Shown piece after piece: positions 38,844 to 50,969 of a DNA stretch of 64,000 nt. The stretch comes from Paragordius varius (lineage: Eukaryota > Nematomorpha). Location of the stretch: positions 7,874,001 through 7,938,000 of the forward strand of contig OZ176054.1 in the NCBI GenBank assembly GCA_964247055.1. Direction: 5' to 3'. The position numbers and the translations under genes were made by a program. Below the pieces are notes generated by a model. The model saw only the letters and a program-made list of their open reading frames with translations. It did no database searches and was not told the DNA's origin. How positions within the stretch are numbered: the stretch's first letter is position 1; every line of letters begins with the position of its first letter.

Positions 38844-41800
38844 ATGGACCACGAAAATGATAAAGAGGCTCGATTTAATAATGCTATTCGCGAAAACATT
38901 GTTATTTATAATTTAATGTTAGATTTGTCTCTGTTTTTTCATTTTTTTCTACTTGTTGGCATCCTGCTTTATAAACGTACTTTGGGATAAAAATGATTTG
39001 GAGGCTGGCTATTTTGGTTTATAAAATAATTAAATATAGGAATCGAAGATTTTTATATATCCCGGATTATGTAAGCAACCAATTTTTACGTCTAGATTTA
39101 TTATATGTGCCTTTTCTATCGCAACATGTTTGGCGTCATCAATTTTATTACCATTTTCAATTATTAGCAATGAAATTTTAATCATATACCCTGATAATGA
39201 ATATCTAAATTGGCTAAATTCATCGCTTATTTACAGTATATTTTGGGTGTAATATATAGGCGTATGGAATTACATTTTTCTGTTGTCCAATTGTTGCTTG
39301 TTTATTCTATTGCCATTTGCATATTTTTTGCTAGATTCCATCGGTTTTTTTAATTACAAAAAAGTATATCCTTTTGATTTATTTAACAGAATTTCATTAA
39401 TCGATTGTACGAAACTTTACTAACATATTCACTGTTTTTAATTATGTTTGTCGGTATATCATGGGTATTATTTGTGGTTTTTAATGACGCTCCAACACAC
39501 AAAGGCACTCTATTTGCACTTTGGAACTGTATGCATTCCTATATATCTTTAGATATTTATTTTCATTACATTCCCATTTCGTACCATTGCATATCTTTGC
39601 TAGGAGCCATAACTCTTTTAAGTTTGTTATAATTTATATTATCTAGCATGCATCCCATTAGGCTTTTCAAAAACTTTTGATGTATTTGGACAATCACTGA
39701 TAATGCCAAGGGTAATTTATTTATAATTTTAACCCTAAAAAGTTATGAACAAAATATATATTATAATATACATTAGCTTGTTAGGAATTTGGAGGAAGAA
39801 AAAAATATAAATCGGCAGGAATATCTTTACTATCAACAAAAATATTTGAGAAGCAATCAAATCGTTGTTTTTCAATCAAACCCCGATAATCCAATCATTT
39901 CTGATTTAGTTTCCATACCAAAGCCAATTCGCAAAAGAATATCTTATAGGATTAAAAGCAATGCCCCGAAAAATGGTAAATATATTTTTAAAATCCATAA
40001 ATTATAAACTTTATTATTCCCACATGAAAAAAAAGTTATGTGATTTCACATTTTAACCTACTTTTTTACTTTTATAGAATGTAATGGTGTTGGTGTCAAT
40101 GACTATAATAATTTAGACAAAATGATACTATCGGTGCAGAATGGCACATCCAAAAATAATATTATTCACCGTGAGGGAGTTGCATTAAACTCATCCCAAA
40201 TTCATAGATATAAAAGGTATATTTTTTTAAATAATGGACTCCTCGTATTATATTAATATACAAAATAATTTAAGTAAAAAATGTTTGTGTTTTGTTTAAG
40301 CCAATTTTAAAGGCTAAATTACAATAGAAAAAGGATAGAGAAAATACAAAATATTTATAAATCTATTAAGGTGCCGATATGTTAATTACATTTTGGGTAA
40401 TGCATCTTTTGAAAACGATTCCACTTGTATATTATCAAACAATGACAATCACATATCAAAGATTGAATCCAAACTAAAAGAGATTAAAAATTCCCTCGCC
40501 ATTATTCAAGCTTTAGAAAATGCCCCATTTTGGAAACGAAATATCCTAAATTATCCGTTTGCCATGTTACTACTGTTTATATTAACGGTACATTAAAAAT
40601 AATCATTAAAAGAATTTAACTTTGTTCAATAATATATTCGATAATTTTTTCTCTCTTCTCTTAGCTTTAAATTACATAATTATATACAAATACCTGATTT
40701 TATATTTTTTGATGAATTTAACAATTATGTTTAATACTTAAAAAATTGTAACTGGCTTGTGACAAAGTTACCTATAGAGTTAGTTATTCATTTATGCAAA
40801 AAAAGACAAAAAATATAAACTTTTTGAAAGGCTTTATTATGTTTATTGTTATCATAGTTTATCGTCATAGTTTTTATGGTTAGAGTACAACTTGTCTATT
40901 TAATTAAATTTATATAATTTTATTTCACAATGGTGAATTCGTTTTAATTTAAAATACTTTAGGCACTGTGTATCTTGAAAGCTGGCATTCATTGTTTAGA
41001 ATTGGTTTTAACAGAAAATGCACTTCCATCCTACTCAAAAGTATTTTTTTTATCTATAGTAATACTTTTTGAAATAAAAAATTACATAATTTTATTTATA
41101 GCATTTAGAATTTGGGAAGAAATCTTTATCGTTTCTTGGACCATCTGGGGTTTGTTTAGAGATAATCTTGATTTTGTAAGTATTAACGTTTTTATTTTCA
41201 TCTATAATTTTTTAGTCCTATCACGGGGGGATCCAATAATTTTTTCCAAATAATTACACAATGGCTATAGAATCCATTGGCATTTAAATAGGATTTTTTA
41301 TCTACGGAAAAGAGAATGAGTGTTTGCATTTAATAACTAGAGGGATTATTTTATTCGAAAGGATTTATATGTTAAAATAACTTACACAAGTTGTTATTTG
41401 AAAATGCACTGGCGTTAGCCATGATTTAATTATATTATGGCCCTTTTCTTATATAAAAAGTGTTTTAGATGCCTTAAATGCCAAATTTTTACTAACACTT
41501 CATTACCCTTTCACTTTTTTGTCCTAGTTTACCTTTTGGGGTAGTTCTATGTCTCATCAATTTAATAAATAAATTACAGGTTTGAAAGTTATTTTAGTTA
41601 AAATATAATTATAAAACATTTTTTGATGTATTAAATAAATAAGCTCAATTTTTACAATTGGGACAGCTCCAAAACATTATTGACACGATCAAATTTTTGC
41701 TGGTAAAATGTAGCCTGAACGCATCTTTAAGTTAATTATTTTAATTTTGTATATATACATTATTTTGCCTGTTGCATTATCGATTTAAAAAAATTTATTG

Positions 41801-42728
41801 AAAAAACAAATGGCGGCAAAGAGTTTGAGAAAGGATTTTTTACAATTTTTAATAAAAGATTTTTGTATAATGTTATTAGACTAAAGAAAGCAAATTTTTA
41901 AATCCGGCTTAATACCTTAAATACTTTTTTAAGATATTCAAATTTTAAATAGCTCTGGATATAAAACTACTTTAAAGGTAATGGAGTGTTAATTGCATGA
42001 TACAATCAATGAAAAAAGGATTTATATTTAATATTTTTTTTGAGTTAAAAATACGGATCGCCGAAAACATTTGGATCGGACATTATTGTTTAATATCGAT
42101 AAATACTACATCCTTTTAAGATAGAATTTTTTTGAAGTAATACTTTAGTTTTTTTTTGATTTTGTTATAGGTATTTAAAGACTTCCAGTATAATAGGATT
42201 CATGCATTTACCACTGTTTACCAAACTTAAACCTAAACTTCATAATACTTCCATTGGTAAACTCATAGTTAATTGTGTTATAGCACTTATACTTACATCA
42301 GCATATCCAGTATTTTCCAGAACCCTAGGTATTTTAAATTAAAATACGGTGATTTGTTATAACCATGTTTAATAGAATTTTTTTAATTAGTTATTTCCGA
42401 TTAGTTTTTTAAAAAATAAAAAATTGAAACTAAATTATTATTATTTATACCACTATCAGGTATTACACAGTTTGATTTAATTGGACATTTCGGTCAACTT
42501 CAATGGTTAAGTTCATTTCGCATGGTTATACTCTACAATCTTACCTTCATATTTGCCGCAATTTGGTGTTTAACCAATAAATTTACTCATCGAATCATTG
42601 AAGAAATAGTTACGAGATTATTTCCATTATCCTGGCAAAATTATATATTAAAACGTCACCAGAGAGCACAAAATTTAACACCATTATAATACATGATAAA
42701 CGTTTTTCTAGTTTATTTATTAAACATT
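38844..42728 (+). CDS. LMBR1: LMBR1-family polytopic membrane protein (limb region 1 / lipocalin receptor-like)
   Basis: LMBR1/LMBR1L proteins have nine predicted helices; LMBR1L binds lipocalin and modulates Wnt signalling at ER/plasma membrane, while LMBR1's own role is unclear. Fourteen exons: 38844-38900, 38923-39016, 39040-39070, 39096-39235, 39260-39363, 39390-39621, 39647-39711, 39777-39975, 40078-40216, 40371-40587, 40963-41040, 41102-41175, 42171-42328, 42460-42728; 618 residues (human 490). Family words: SSILLPFSIISNEIL, LNWLNSSLIY, CISLLGAITLL, WKRNILNYPFAMLL, SAYPVFSRTLGITQFDLIGH and NKFTHRIIEEI. Introns 1-6 are 22, 23, 25, 24, 26 and 25 nt; exon 3 is only 31 nt. Without the short introns the frame breaks at once. 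The extra length is a charged cytosolic loop in exons 8-10. Intron 12 holds a 500-bp MITE. LMBR1 versus LMBR1L cannot be decided. Confidence 0.92.
41493..41992. mobile_element. MITE family 2, second copy, in LMBR1 intron 12
   Basis: It begins TAACACTTCATTACCCTTTC and ends GGTAATGGAGTGTTAA, 500 bp, matching the copy at 3285-3797. It makes up half of the 995-nt intron. Confidence 0.8.
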
Positions 42729-42941
42729 GACTATTAATCACATCTTCCAAAAATATCTTATATGCAATATTTATATGTAAAATTAACATTTAGACACTAA
42801 TCAATAATAATATATATCAATATTTGTTAGAGTATTGCATAATTATAATATTATGTAATCATATTTTATTTGAAACAACATTGTTTCGAAAATGACAATA
42901 TATCTAATGGCTTTTTAATCTTTACATTTTCTTTTATCGAA

Positions 42942-45190
42942 TTATAATGTTGACAAAAATTTCAGGGTAGTTTCAATTGTTTCATAAACTTGTTTGTATA
43001 GTAAGGCAGCATCACCTGGTAACTGATTAAGAATGTTTTGTAAACCCATTAAAAAGGTTGGATCATTTAAGGAAGTTATTGCATTATTAATCGTTATGTC
43101 GTCTAAAAAATAAAAATATTAATAATATTTTATGAATGGGATAATCGAAAAAAAAACTAATTAAAAGATTCTGATCTTGCTGTCAGTGTAAATTTTCACC
43201 AAATTTTTATGCTTAGCACTCGACGTATAATGTCATTTCGATTTAACAATCCATTCGTCGATGTCTTAGTTGCCCAGGGTCCAAAGAATAGTTTTCGAGG
43301 TCCCGAATCGAATGCATATTCAAGATCGAGCATAAGATAAGGGGCTATTTCGGAGGTGGGTAATGTTAAAGTTGCCTCAATATAATAGCGCCTATGGTCC
43401 CTTTGTTAGGTAAAATGCCGCATTCCAATTCGTTTATATATCCTGTCTTTCAATATATATACAAAAAAAATAAGCTCAAATAGCTTCATCCAAGCCATTA
43501 TTACCAAGTATTCGGCATAAAGAATATTGCATCATAATAATGATAAATAAAAATGGACTTAAGAGAGAAAGAGAGCCTTGATGTAGCCCAGGATTTATTG
43601 AAAGCAACGCCAACATGCTCACCTCCGAAGTAGCCCCTTGTTTTATAAAAGCATCGACGAATGGATTGATAAATCAATAAGGGCATTATATGTCAAATGC
43701 AAACCTCAAGTGGCGCCAAGCGTAGAATACGATTTGTCAATTAACGCTGGGTTATATCAAGGCTCTCTCCAAAGTCCATTTTTATATATCAGTGATAAGA
43801 CAAAATGCAAAACACTTAGATCACATATGCCAAAGAAGAGAAACTAATATGACAAGATGGAGAGAAGAGAGGCTTAAAATGTATGGCCTTAAGGTTAATA
43901 TATCAAAAACATATACCTATTAAATAACCCTGCATAAAGAAGTCAAAAACCAATGCAATTCAATTCCATAAATGTAAAAAATAGGACGAAAAATGTTCTC
44001 AGTTTAAATAAAATTAAATTACGATTTCATATACAACTGCAACACGTTCAGTCCAACCCACTTCCATCTACCATATAGTACGAAAAACTGTTTGAATCGG
44101 TGTAATGCTTTACATATTTGGGTGACATCGTAAGTGCTGTGTAGGCATTGCACATAAATAATCGAATAAAAAATGCCTGGTCAAAATACACAAACTCAAA
44201 AAATATACTAAACAATATATGCATCTCATTCAAATCCAATATGTAGACGATCACCATACGACCCGCACTTATTTACGCAACACAAGAAGTGGCTTTAACC
44301 AAAACAAATTCACTAAAGTAACAACAAGCTGAAAAGAAATTTTTTAAAAACTATACTTTATACAACAAACCCCAACCTCTATAACTACAAAAATAAATTT
44401 GATCCATATACTGTCCTACAAATGACTTCACACTTATCGATTTTTTGCGCACAAATCGCCATAGATTCGCAGAACATACTCACCGAAATTTAATTATATC
44501 GCATGGTCTCTACAAGTATTTGAAATCGTAAAGAAAATCCAATGAAAAGTTGGCTTTCTATTGACCCTTATAGAATAACAAAACAATACTTTCATAAATA
44601 TGGAAATAGAGCTAAATATAATGTGGTGAATCTTAGAGTAGTTTATCCTCAAATTTAAAAAATTATAATATAAATAACAAATGATAGAATTAATAGTTAC
44701 CAAAATTTATGGTAGAACAATACGCGATATTTTTGGTAGAATTGAGTAACTTTAATGCATCTTCGATTTGAGATAAATGATTATCAATTATTTTTTTGAC
44801 ATGGGCGCCTAATTTTGAAATAAAAAAATAATAGATTCGTGTGCAACAACTATTACAAAATAAAATTATTACTATATAAACACTTAATTAATATAAATTA
44901 AAAATGATCGAAGCAAAAATTATACTTGAATTAGTGCAATTTTCTCGACAAAACATAAGTTGACCCTTAAGTCGTTGAAGTGGATTAAGAAATTGTAGAA
45001 TAAACGGAAAAACGGCATTAAATGATTTCTCATAAGCTTTATCGTATGAGGACTGATAACCTTCCCTATAACCAGTGCTATGTTGGGTCCTTGCCATTTT
45101 TTCATAATCAAGGGATGAAAAACCGTTTCGACAAGTTGCATTAATTTCATTAAAATTATAATCATCATCATCTTCCAAAGTCTCAGCCAT
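42942..45190 (-). CDS. YAE1: YAE1 homolog (Fe-S cluster adaptor for ABCE1)
   Basis: In yeast and human Yae1 with Lto1 recruits the cytosolic iron-sulfur machinery to ABCE1/Rli1, needed for ribosome recycling. Exons 45190-44926, 44808-44701 and 43102-42942 give 177 residues. The conserved deca-GX3-like region is seen as HSTGYREGYQSSYDKAYEKS followed by RLKGQLMFC, which aligns with the human GYQEGYDAGKE ... GRLRGTLSALLSWC order. The N-terminus is acidic; the C-terminal half is weakly conserved. The GX3 pattern here is partly eroded (Ser, Ala in place of Gly), so the assignment rests on order and spacing. Introns are 117 nt and 1598 nt; the latter carries LINE pieces. It is tail to tail with LMBR1 (213 bp) and has IMMP2L 216 bp upstream on the same strand. 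Confidence 0.72.
43236..44480. mobile_element. LINE reverse-transcriptase fragments, partly inverted, in YAE1 intron 2
   Basis: On the plus strand from 43638 to 44480, in shifting frames: GLYQGSLQSPFLY (RT motif 4), GLKVNISKTYTY, CFTYLGDIVSA and IRPALIYATQEVALTKT, in the order of an RTE/CR1-like LINE thumb. On the minus strand at about 43400-43250 is LDLEYAFDSGPRK (RT motif 3 region). The two share CATCGACGAATGGATT in opposite orientation (43658 and 43249), so part is an inverted duplicate. Many breaks; inactive. Confidence 0.75.
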
Positions 45191-45406
45191 CTAAAAATTA
45201 ATTAGTTTAATAAAGGTTTTAAACATAGAGTTTTACATTTTAAAATTAATCTAGTATACTCTTGTTTTGTTGAATAATATTAAATAATTTAAAATGCGTA
45301 AAGATTTTTTAAATAATTTCCGAAGATTGAAAAGGGAGTAAATAAAGTGTTGTAAACAACACACTTCTTAATTCATCTAAAAAGGATATAAACACAAAAT
45401 TAAGTA

Positions 45407-46498
45407 CTAAAATTTAGGAGGTACAAATATATTTTTTATAAAAGTTATGATGGATTCAGTAGAGTTGTAATTTGTAATGTCAGACGAAATTTTTCGCCAA
45501 CGGTGTGGAGGCCAAACTATTAGGGTTGCTTTGCTAGTTATTAATCCCAGCGGTATCTAGAAATATTACAATTTTTTGTTCTAAAATTTTCATATCATAG
45601 AAATTTGCAAAAGCATATCATATCTTTACTTAATATTTTGATTTTCGGTTAAATATAAATTGAAATAATTTAACCTTAAGAATTTTTTTATATTACAGTT
45701 TATCAGATTGCGCGATAAAAAAATTATATATGAAATAACATACAAAAAATTAAGGAACAGTTAAATGTTTTGGCATTTAAAATCAAAATCATTTTAAATT
45801 ATCCTAAAATGTAATCATTGGAAAAAAGGGGAATCCTGCTAAAAAAATTATATATAGATTCGTGATAGTTTTTTTTGGTATGCAATTTCGTTTTGAATTA
45901 ATCGATATCAACATTTTACGTATGAAATATATTTTAATTAAAAAAACAGTTTATTCTGCAAAAACTGATAAATTAAAAAAATAGTTACAGGTCCAAATGT
46001 ATTGCTATCCAAGCTATGCGATTTATTGTCACCTTCAACCCAACAATGACCTTTGGGAATCTTGACAATTAATTTTTTATAAAAAGGAGTTCTCAGATAT
46101 AATTATAATATTACCTTATATATTCGTTTTCCGTGGCAATTATACGCTTAATAAGTTTTTGTTTGGGATTAAAGGGCGATCTACCATTATATAATAAAAT
46201 ATATATAAAACAATCAAATAAGAAGCCAAATATCAAATAAATATACACAAATGCTATTATATCTCCCTTAGTTATGTGGCAGTTTCTAACGGTCCACCTA
46301 TTTAAAAATACAAAGTCGTTGGAAAATATAGACAAGTTTTCGTCAGGGTTAAAATATGGCTTTAATTAATACAAATAAAACTTTCATCGACGATCCTTCA
46401 ACCTTAGCTACATAACCAACAATATCACCGAATGTCAAAATAATAGGAATGGTAAAAGTGGTACTTTTAATCACATGTAAAAAATTAACATGGACCAT
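45407..46498 (-). CDS. IMMP2L: Mitochondrial inner membrane protease subunit 2
   Basis: IMP2 is an S26-type signal peptidase that removes sorting signals in the mitochondrial intermembrane space, paired with IMMP1L. Exons 46498-46382, 46359-46247, 46180-46115, 46091-45989 and 45556-45407; 182 residues (human 175). The catalytic Ser lies in KVEGSSMKPYFNP and the catalytic Lys in KLIKRIIA; also seen are NRWTVRN, GDIIAFVSPFNPKQK, KGHCWVEGDNKSHSLDSN and FGP. A hydrophobic N-terminal segment fits the single anchor. Introns are 22, 66, 23 and 432 nt. Joining GT to ATCGCC across intron 2 restores FVSPFNP, matching human LVSPKNP. The ATG chosen gives an N-terminus of family length; the frame is open upstream to a possible acceptor near 46570, so a longer form cannot be excluded. 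Confidence 0.9.
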
Positions 46499-46806
46499 AC
46501 GAAATATTGTAGGAAGGCTGTTTATGTGCTGTATACTTTCTTCAGAGTAACAAGTAATTAAGTAAAGCTACATTTATATATATTTATCGGAGATCTTATA
46601 TATTTGCAATATCCTCCTTTTCAAGGCTAACCACCCAGAATATAATAATAAATGACTTGTTTTTAAGAACTACATCAAAACTAAGGTTATGAAAATGCAT
46701 CATTACAACATCGTGCATTATTTTACCAGAATATAATTATTAGATATTTTTCTATTCTTTCTCCGATTTGTGGCCGCATTTTGTGTATCATATATTTCTG
46801 TTACGT
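46499..46806. other. IMMP2L upstream flank
   Basis: AT-rich; no separate gene seen. A possible extra 5' exon of IMMP2L cannot be excluded. Confidence 0.4.
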
Positions 46807-47131
46807 TTAACACTTTGATACAAGTTGGGGTATCTAAATACCCCAGACTATAATTAAGTTGAAATTTCAAAAAAACTACTGAAAAAACGGTCTCAATTTA
46901 AATTTATGCTTCTATCCCAATCAAAATTATATAAAAAAAATTTGGTTTTGAAAAAAAACTTCCATTTCAAACTACTTCTACACTATTTTTTTTACAAAAT
47001 TCCTGCAAAATATCGAGTTTATTTAATTTTAAAGCTAAAATGAAAGTTATTTTTTTTAAATTCACTTCTAACATTCATAGAGAGTTTTATTAAATTTAGT
47101 TAATGCACACATGTCATGTTGACTAAATATT
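46807..47131. mobile_element. MITE family 1, copy D1, 3'-truncated
   Basis: It starts TTAACACTTTGATACAAGTT with GGGGTATCTAAATACCCC and follows the internal sequence of copy E for about 320 bp, then stops abruptly at a hAT-like piece (AAACGGCTACTCGAGGACCG, 47136). Confidence 0.7.
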
Positions 47132-47452
47132 ACACAAACGGCTACTCGAGGACCGCATGTGGCCCTAAAGTCCTGATTAATGCTTTTAATTATTACATTT
47201 AACATCTTATTATTATCTTTTTGAAACTTTGTATACCCCAAATCGGAAAATCTTAAATATTATTTAAGATAATGGAAAAAATTTAAAATTAAGCGTTCTA
47301 TCTTTTGTAAATGTAATATTGCAATTAAGCCATTTTTACCTACCCTTTTTTGGATTCTTTTATAGCGATTATATCAATAAGTAAAGTGCATTTTATGGTT
47401 AAAAAAGCTAATAGATGACTTTATTTTCAAAATATATTACCAACATCGATAC

Positions 47453-48260
47453 TAACACTTGGATACAACATATTCATTTCAGGCATCCGATTCAATTAAT
47501 GGTCTTGAACCCAGGCCTGTAAAAATAAGTCTAATATGGAGGAAAAACAGTTGTAAAAGTTTGCACTCATAAAACATTGATGCACCAACTATATAAAAAT
47601 AGTTTTATTTAAAATAACTTGATATTAATTATTTTATGGATAAACCTCAGGGGAAAAATTTAGTAAATAAAAATGTACGCATTAGCTACTTATGAAAATA
47701 ATATAAAGAACACCATTTTTTTGTCCCTATCATTGTAAGATGTATTTTATATCAATAATAAGAAGGGTAGCCATCAGGCTGATTTCCGAAACTTTTTTAT
47801 CCGCCCGAATATTAGAAATCTATAAATAATAAATATATGATCACAAATTTTTAATTAAATAAGTCAATTGGCAAGAATCTATAAAAATTATTATATTGTG
47901 TTTGCATTTTTGTGTTTTATGCAAGAAATCTAATAATTTTTTATAAATGGTCATATATATTGCGAATGCGGCCCAAGGGGTTTTTAAATAAAAAATACTG
48001 CCGCGAAGCCATTTATATTAACACCCGATCAATAATTTAGCTTTAATTTTAGCTTTAAAATCAAATAAGAGTTATGAAAAAAGTTTGCAAAATTAAAATG
48101 GCCTCAAAGATATTAAATTTTTTCTTTACGAAATTTTAATTAGATTTGGCTCATTTATAAAATTTTTAAGAAGCACAAATTAATATGGAATAGTTAAGTT
48201 TTTTAAAAATATCAATTTATACTTTGACGTTTTATTATCCCCCAAATCGGATTGAAGTGA
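47453..48260. mobile_element. MITE family 1, copy D2, with a 280-bp insertion
   Basis: It starts TAACACTTGGATACAACATA and ends CCCCAAATCGGATTGAAG. The sequence between about 47757 and 48036 is absent from copies B and E at the matching point; it includes GCATTTTTGTGTTTTATGC and GCGAATGCGGCCCAAGG and looks like another small element. Confidence 0.7.
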
Positions 48261-48651
48261 AAATTGTCTTTAAAATTAGCTGTTTGCTTAATCGTGTTTC
48301 AGTACTACAATTTAAATCACTAGTTAAAAGTTCAAAGGACATTGTGAAATGATGTGTATTTCATTGTTTTTGATATTTGGCTGGTATTTATAATCTAAAA
48401 AAATAACCTAAACATTAAAAACGGATATACAACCATTAGTCTACACACACTAATTTAAAGTTATATAATGTATACAAAATATAATAAACAAGATAAATAC
48501 AGTAACAGTTGATATATAAGCATTCGGTTAAATTAAGTTAGAATATATCTACGTTATAATTTAATATATATTAGCTATTAAACTTAACTATTAGAATAAA
48601 TATATAGGATATAGCCGATAATTTTGCCTGTAAATACCAAATATATCCATT

Positions 48652-49230
48652 TTAACACTTCTATTCAAATTGGAGTATCTAAATACCCCAGACTAAATTT
48701 AAATTAAAATTTTTAAAAAACTACTGAAGGAAACGGTCCCAATTTAAATTTATGCTTCTATCCTGATAAATATTATATAAATATGCCAAAATATCTTGAT
48801 AAAATTTTGTTTTGCAAAAAAAGTTCCATCTCAAACTACTTCGACGCCATTTTTATTTTACAAAAATTTTGCAAAATATCGTCTTCATTTAATTTTAAGG
48901 GTAAAACTAAAGCTTATTTTTTATATAAATTACATCTAACATTGATAAAAATAGAAAAAACGGTTTATTTTATATTATTTTTAATTTTACAATTTGACAC
49001 ATGTCACGTGACTAAATTTTTACCTTTCAGTTTTTGCTCAAAATAAGTAATCAAGTATTTTTGAATAAATTTTTTTATATATTTTGGTTTATCAATGTTA
49101 TGTAAGTGCAAAATTTTGCCATGGTTTCGATTGCCATACTTTGTAAAGTGATTTTAAACAGGCCTGGGGTATCCAACTACCCCAATTTGAATCGAAGGAC
49201 TAAAATGAGTGTGTTGTATCCAAGTGTTAA
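48652..49230. mobile_element. MITE family 1, complete copy E
   Basis: It runs TTAACACTTCTATTCAAATT to TTTGAATCGAAGGACTAAAA ... CCAAGTGTTAA, 579 bp, the best preserved copy. It provides the empty SINE site AATGTTATGTAAGTGCAA at 49095. Confidence 0.87.
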
Positions 49231-49239
49231 ATATGTCTT

Positions 49240-49400
49240 TATATAAAACTTATCATTATATCCCTAGTAGTCATCCCGACCCCCGACGCAACCAGACGGC
49301 AGTCACTGAATCACTATTAGGTCTTGGATGGCCAGCAAGGGACGTCTGTTGTGGACAGTGGCGACGTGAATCTACTATACTCTTTTCTTGATCCACCTTG
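49240..49400. repeat. GC-rich block of unknown origin upstream of UBE2N
   Basis: About 150 bp at roughly 50% GC in 27% GC surroundings, starting near CATCCCGACCCCCGACGCAA. Both strands give open frames with no known family. It could be a SINE/LINE fragment or the UBE2N promoter region; it ends 60 bp before the UBE2N ATG. Confidence 0.4.
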
Positions 49401-49459
49401 TTACAAAAATAGATATTTTATTGTTCGGTCATTTTAACATGAGCTTTATGTAGTACCTT

Positions 49460-50163
49460 ATGGCTGGGTTACCAAAAAGAATTATAAAAGTTAATAAAAT
49501 TCTTATTTCAGGAAACACAAAGGTTATTAGCAGAACCAGTGCCTGGAATTACGGCTATTCCCGACGAAGAAAATGCCCGATATTTTAAAGTTATTATAGC
49601 TGGTCCAGAAGATGTATATTCTTAACTTAATTTAGTCTCCTTTTGAAAAAGGCACTTTCAAGCTTGAACTATTTTTACCTGAAGAGTATCCCATGTCAGC
49701 ACCTAAAGTTAGGTTTATGACTAAAATATATCATCCAAATATCGATAAACTTGGCAGGATATGTTTAGATATATTAAAAGGTATTTTAAATATTTTTTTA
49801 ATATAGATAAATGGAGTCCTGCGCTACAAATAAGGACAGTATTATTATCAATACAAGCTTTACTTAGTGCCCCTAATCCAGATGATCCCTTGGATAACGT
49901 TGTAGCTGAGCAGTGGAAAAATAACGAAACTGAAGCAATAAAAACCGGTATATTTTTATTACATTATATGCATATAAATATATTAAATTAAAAATATTAA
50001 AACAACTTTACCCTAGTTATTTTCATAAAAGCACGATATATTTAATTTTAACGAATAAAACATCAATTAACTTTGGTTTATGATAAAAATTATATGTTTA
50101 TTGTTTACATTTTAAAATATCACAGCTAAAGAATGGACCACAAAATATGCAATGTCAAATTAA
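49460..50163 (+). CDS. UBE2N: Ubiquitin-conjugating enzyme E2 N (Ubc13)
   Basis: Ubc13 with a UEV partner builds Lys63-linked ubiquitin chains in DNA damage tolerance and signalling. Exons 49460-49489, 49512-49613, 49636-49780, 49807-49947 and 50126-50163; 151 residues (human 152). [44 protein letters not shown], the active-site Cys in [27 protein letters not shown] and [10 protein letters not shown] are seen in order, close to the human protein. Introns are 22, 22, 26 and 178 nt; all phases fit exactly, making this one of the best proofs of the short introns. MITE copy E and a GC-rich block lie immediately upstream. Confidence 0.97.
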
Positions 50164-50969
50164 TCAAAAGCAATTTGGAATTTTACCATCCCTGTATAAA
50201 TGTGATCATACTAATACTTGCTTAACCTATTTTTATAATAAATTTTTATTAACACTTAATTATATCATTTATTGTATGCATTTTGGGTGGCTTAGCCTGG
50301 CACTATTCACGGTTAGATTTTCATATTTTTATGAATAATTGTTTGTTCAGCCAAATTCTAATTTTATTTATAAGTTAGTAATTTACGGCCATTCCCAATC
50401 CATTTTTATAATATTGCTGGTAAATTATCATTATCTCTTTGTTTTAATTTTAAATAGCATGGTTAAACACGTTTTCCGGAAAATTGCCTCAAAGACACTT
50501 TACTTGTGTTTTCAAAAAAACCGTTTTTACACGGGGTGGGCCCGAACTGGGGGCCTAATTTAAAAAAGGGCGAACCCTATTGTCGGGGCATTCAATTAAC
50601 GATTATATTTTTTCGACATTTGGATTTGAATGGGTCTACCGGTTTTCCGGAAACAGATTACAAAGCCAGCATTTTCCATATTTATAAATATATATATATT
50701 ACTAAAGTCCATTTATAAAATATTTTGCCAATTTCAATTATTTGGTAATTTTACCGAAATTTCCGTGCACAAAATATTATGAAAGGGCACATGCGGTTCT
50801 CGTGTCACCACTGGTTTAAACGATATTATTTAATGATGACCGATTATTACTCTCTAAGTAATAGCATACATTTAAACGTAGAGATAATATATACTGAGCA
50901 ATTCTATAGTGCTAACATATTGTTCGCTTTTTTAATAACATTTATCATCATGTGCAAATTAAAATATTA
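50164..50969. other. Intergenic DNA with one unit of the 56.7-kb tandem repeat
   Basis: Between about 50458 and 50690 the sequence (CCGGAAAATTGCCTC, GGTGGGCCCGAACTGGGGGC, GAATGGGTCTACCGGTTTTC) is the reverse complement of part of the tandem unit at 56705-57765. Nothing else seen. Confidence 0.75.
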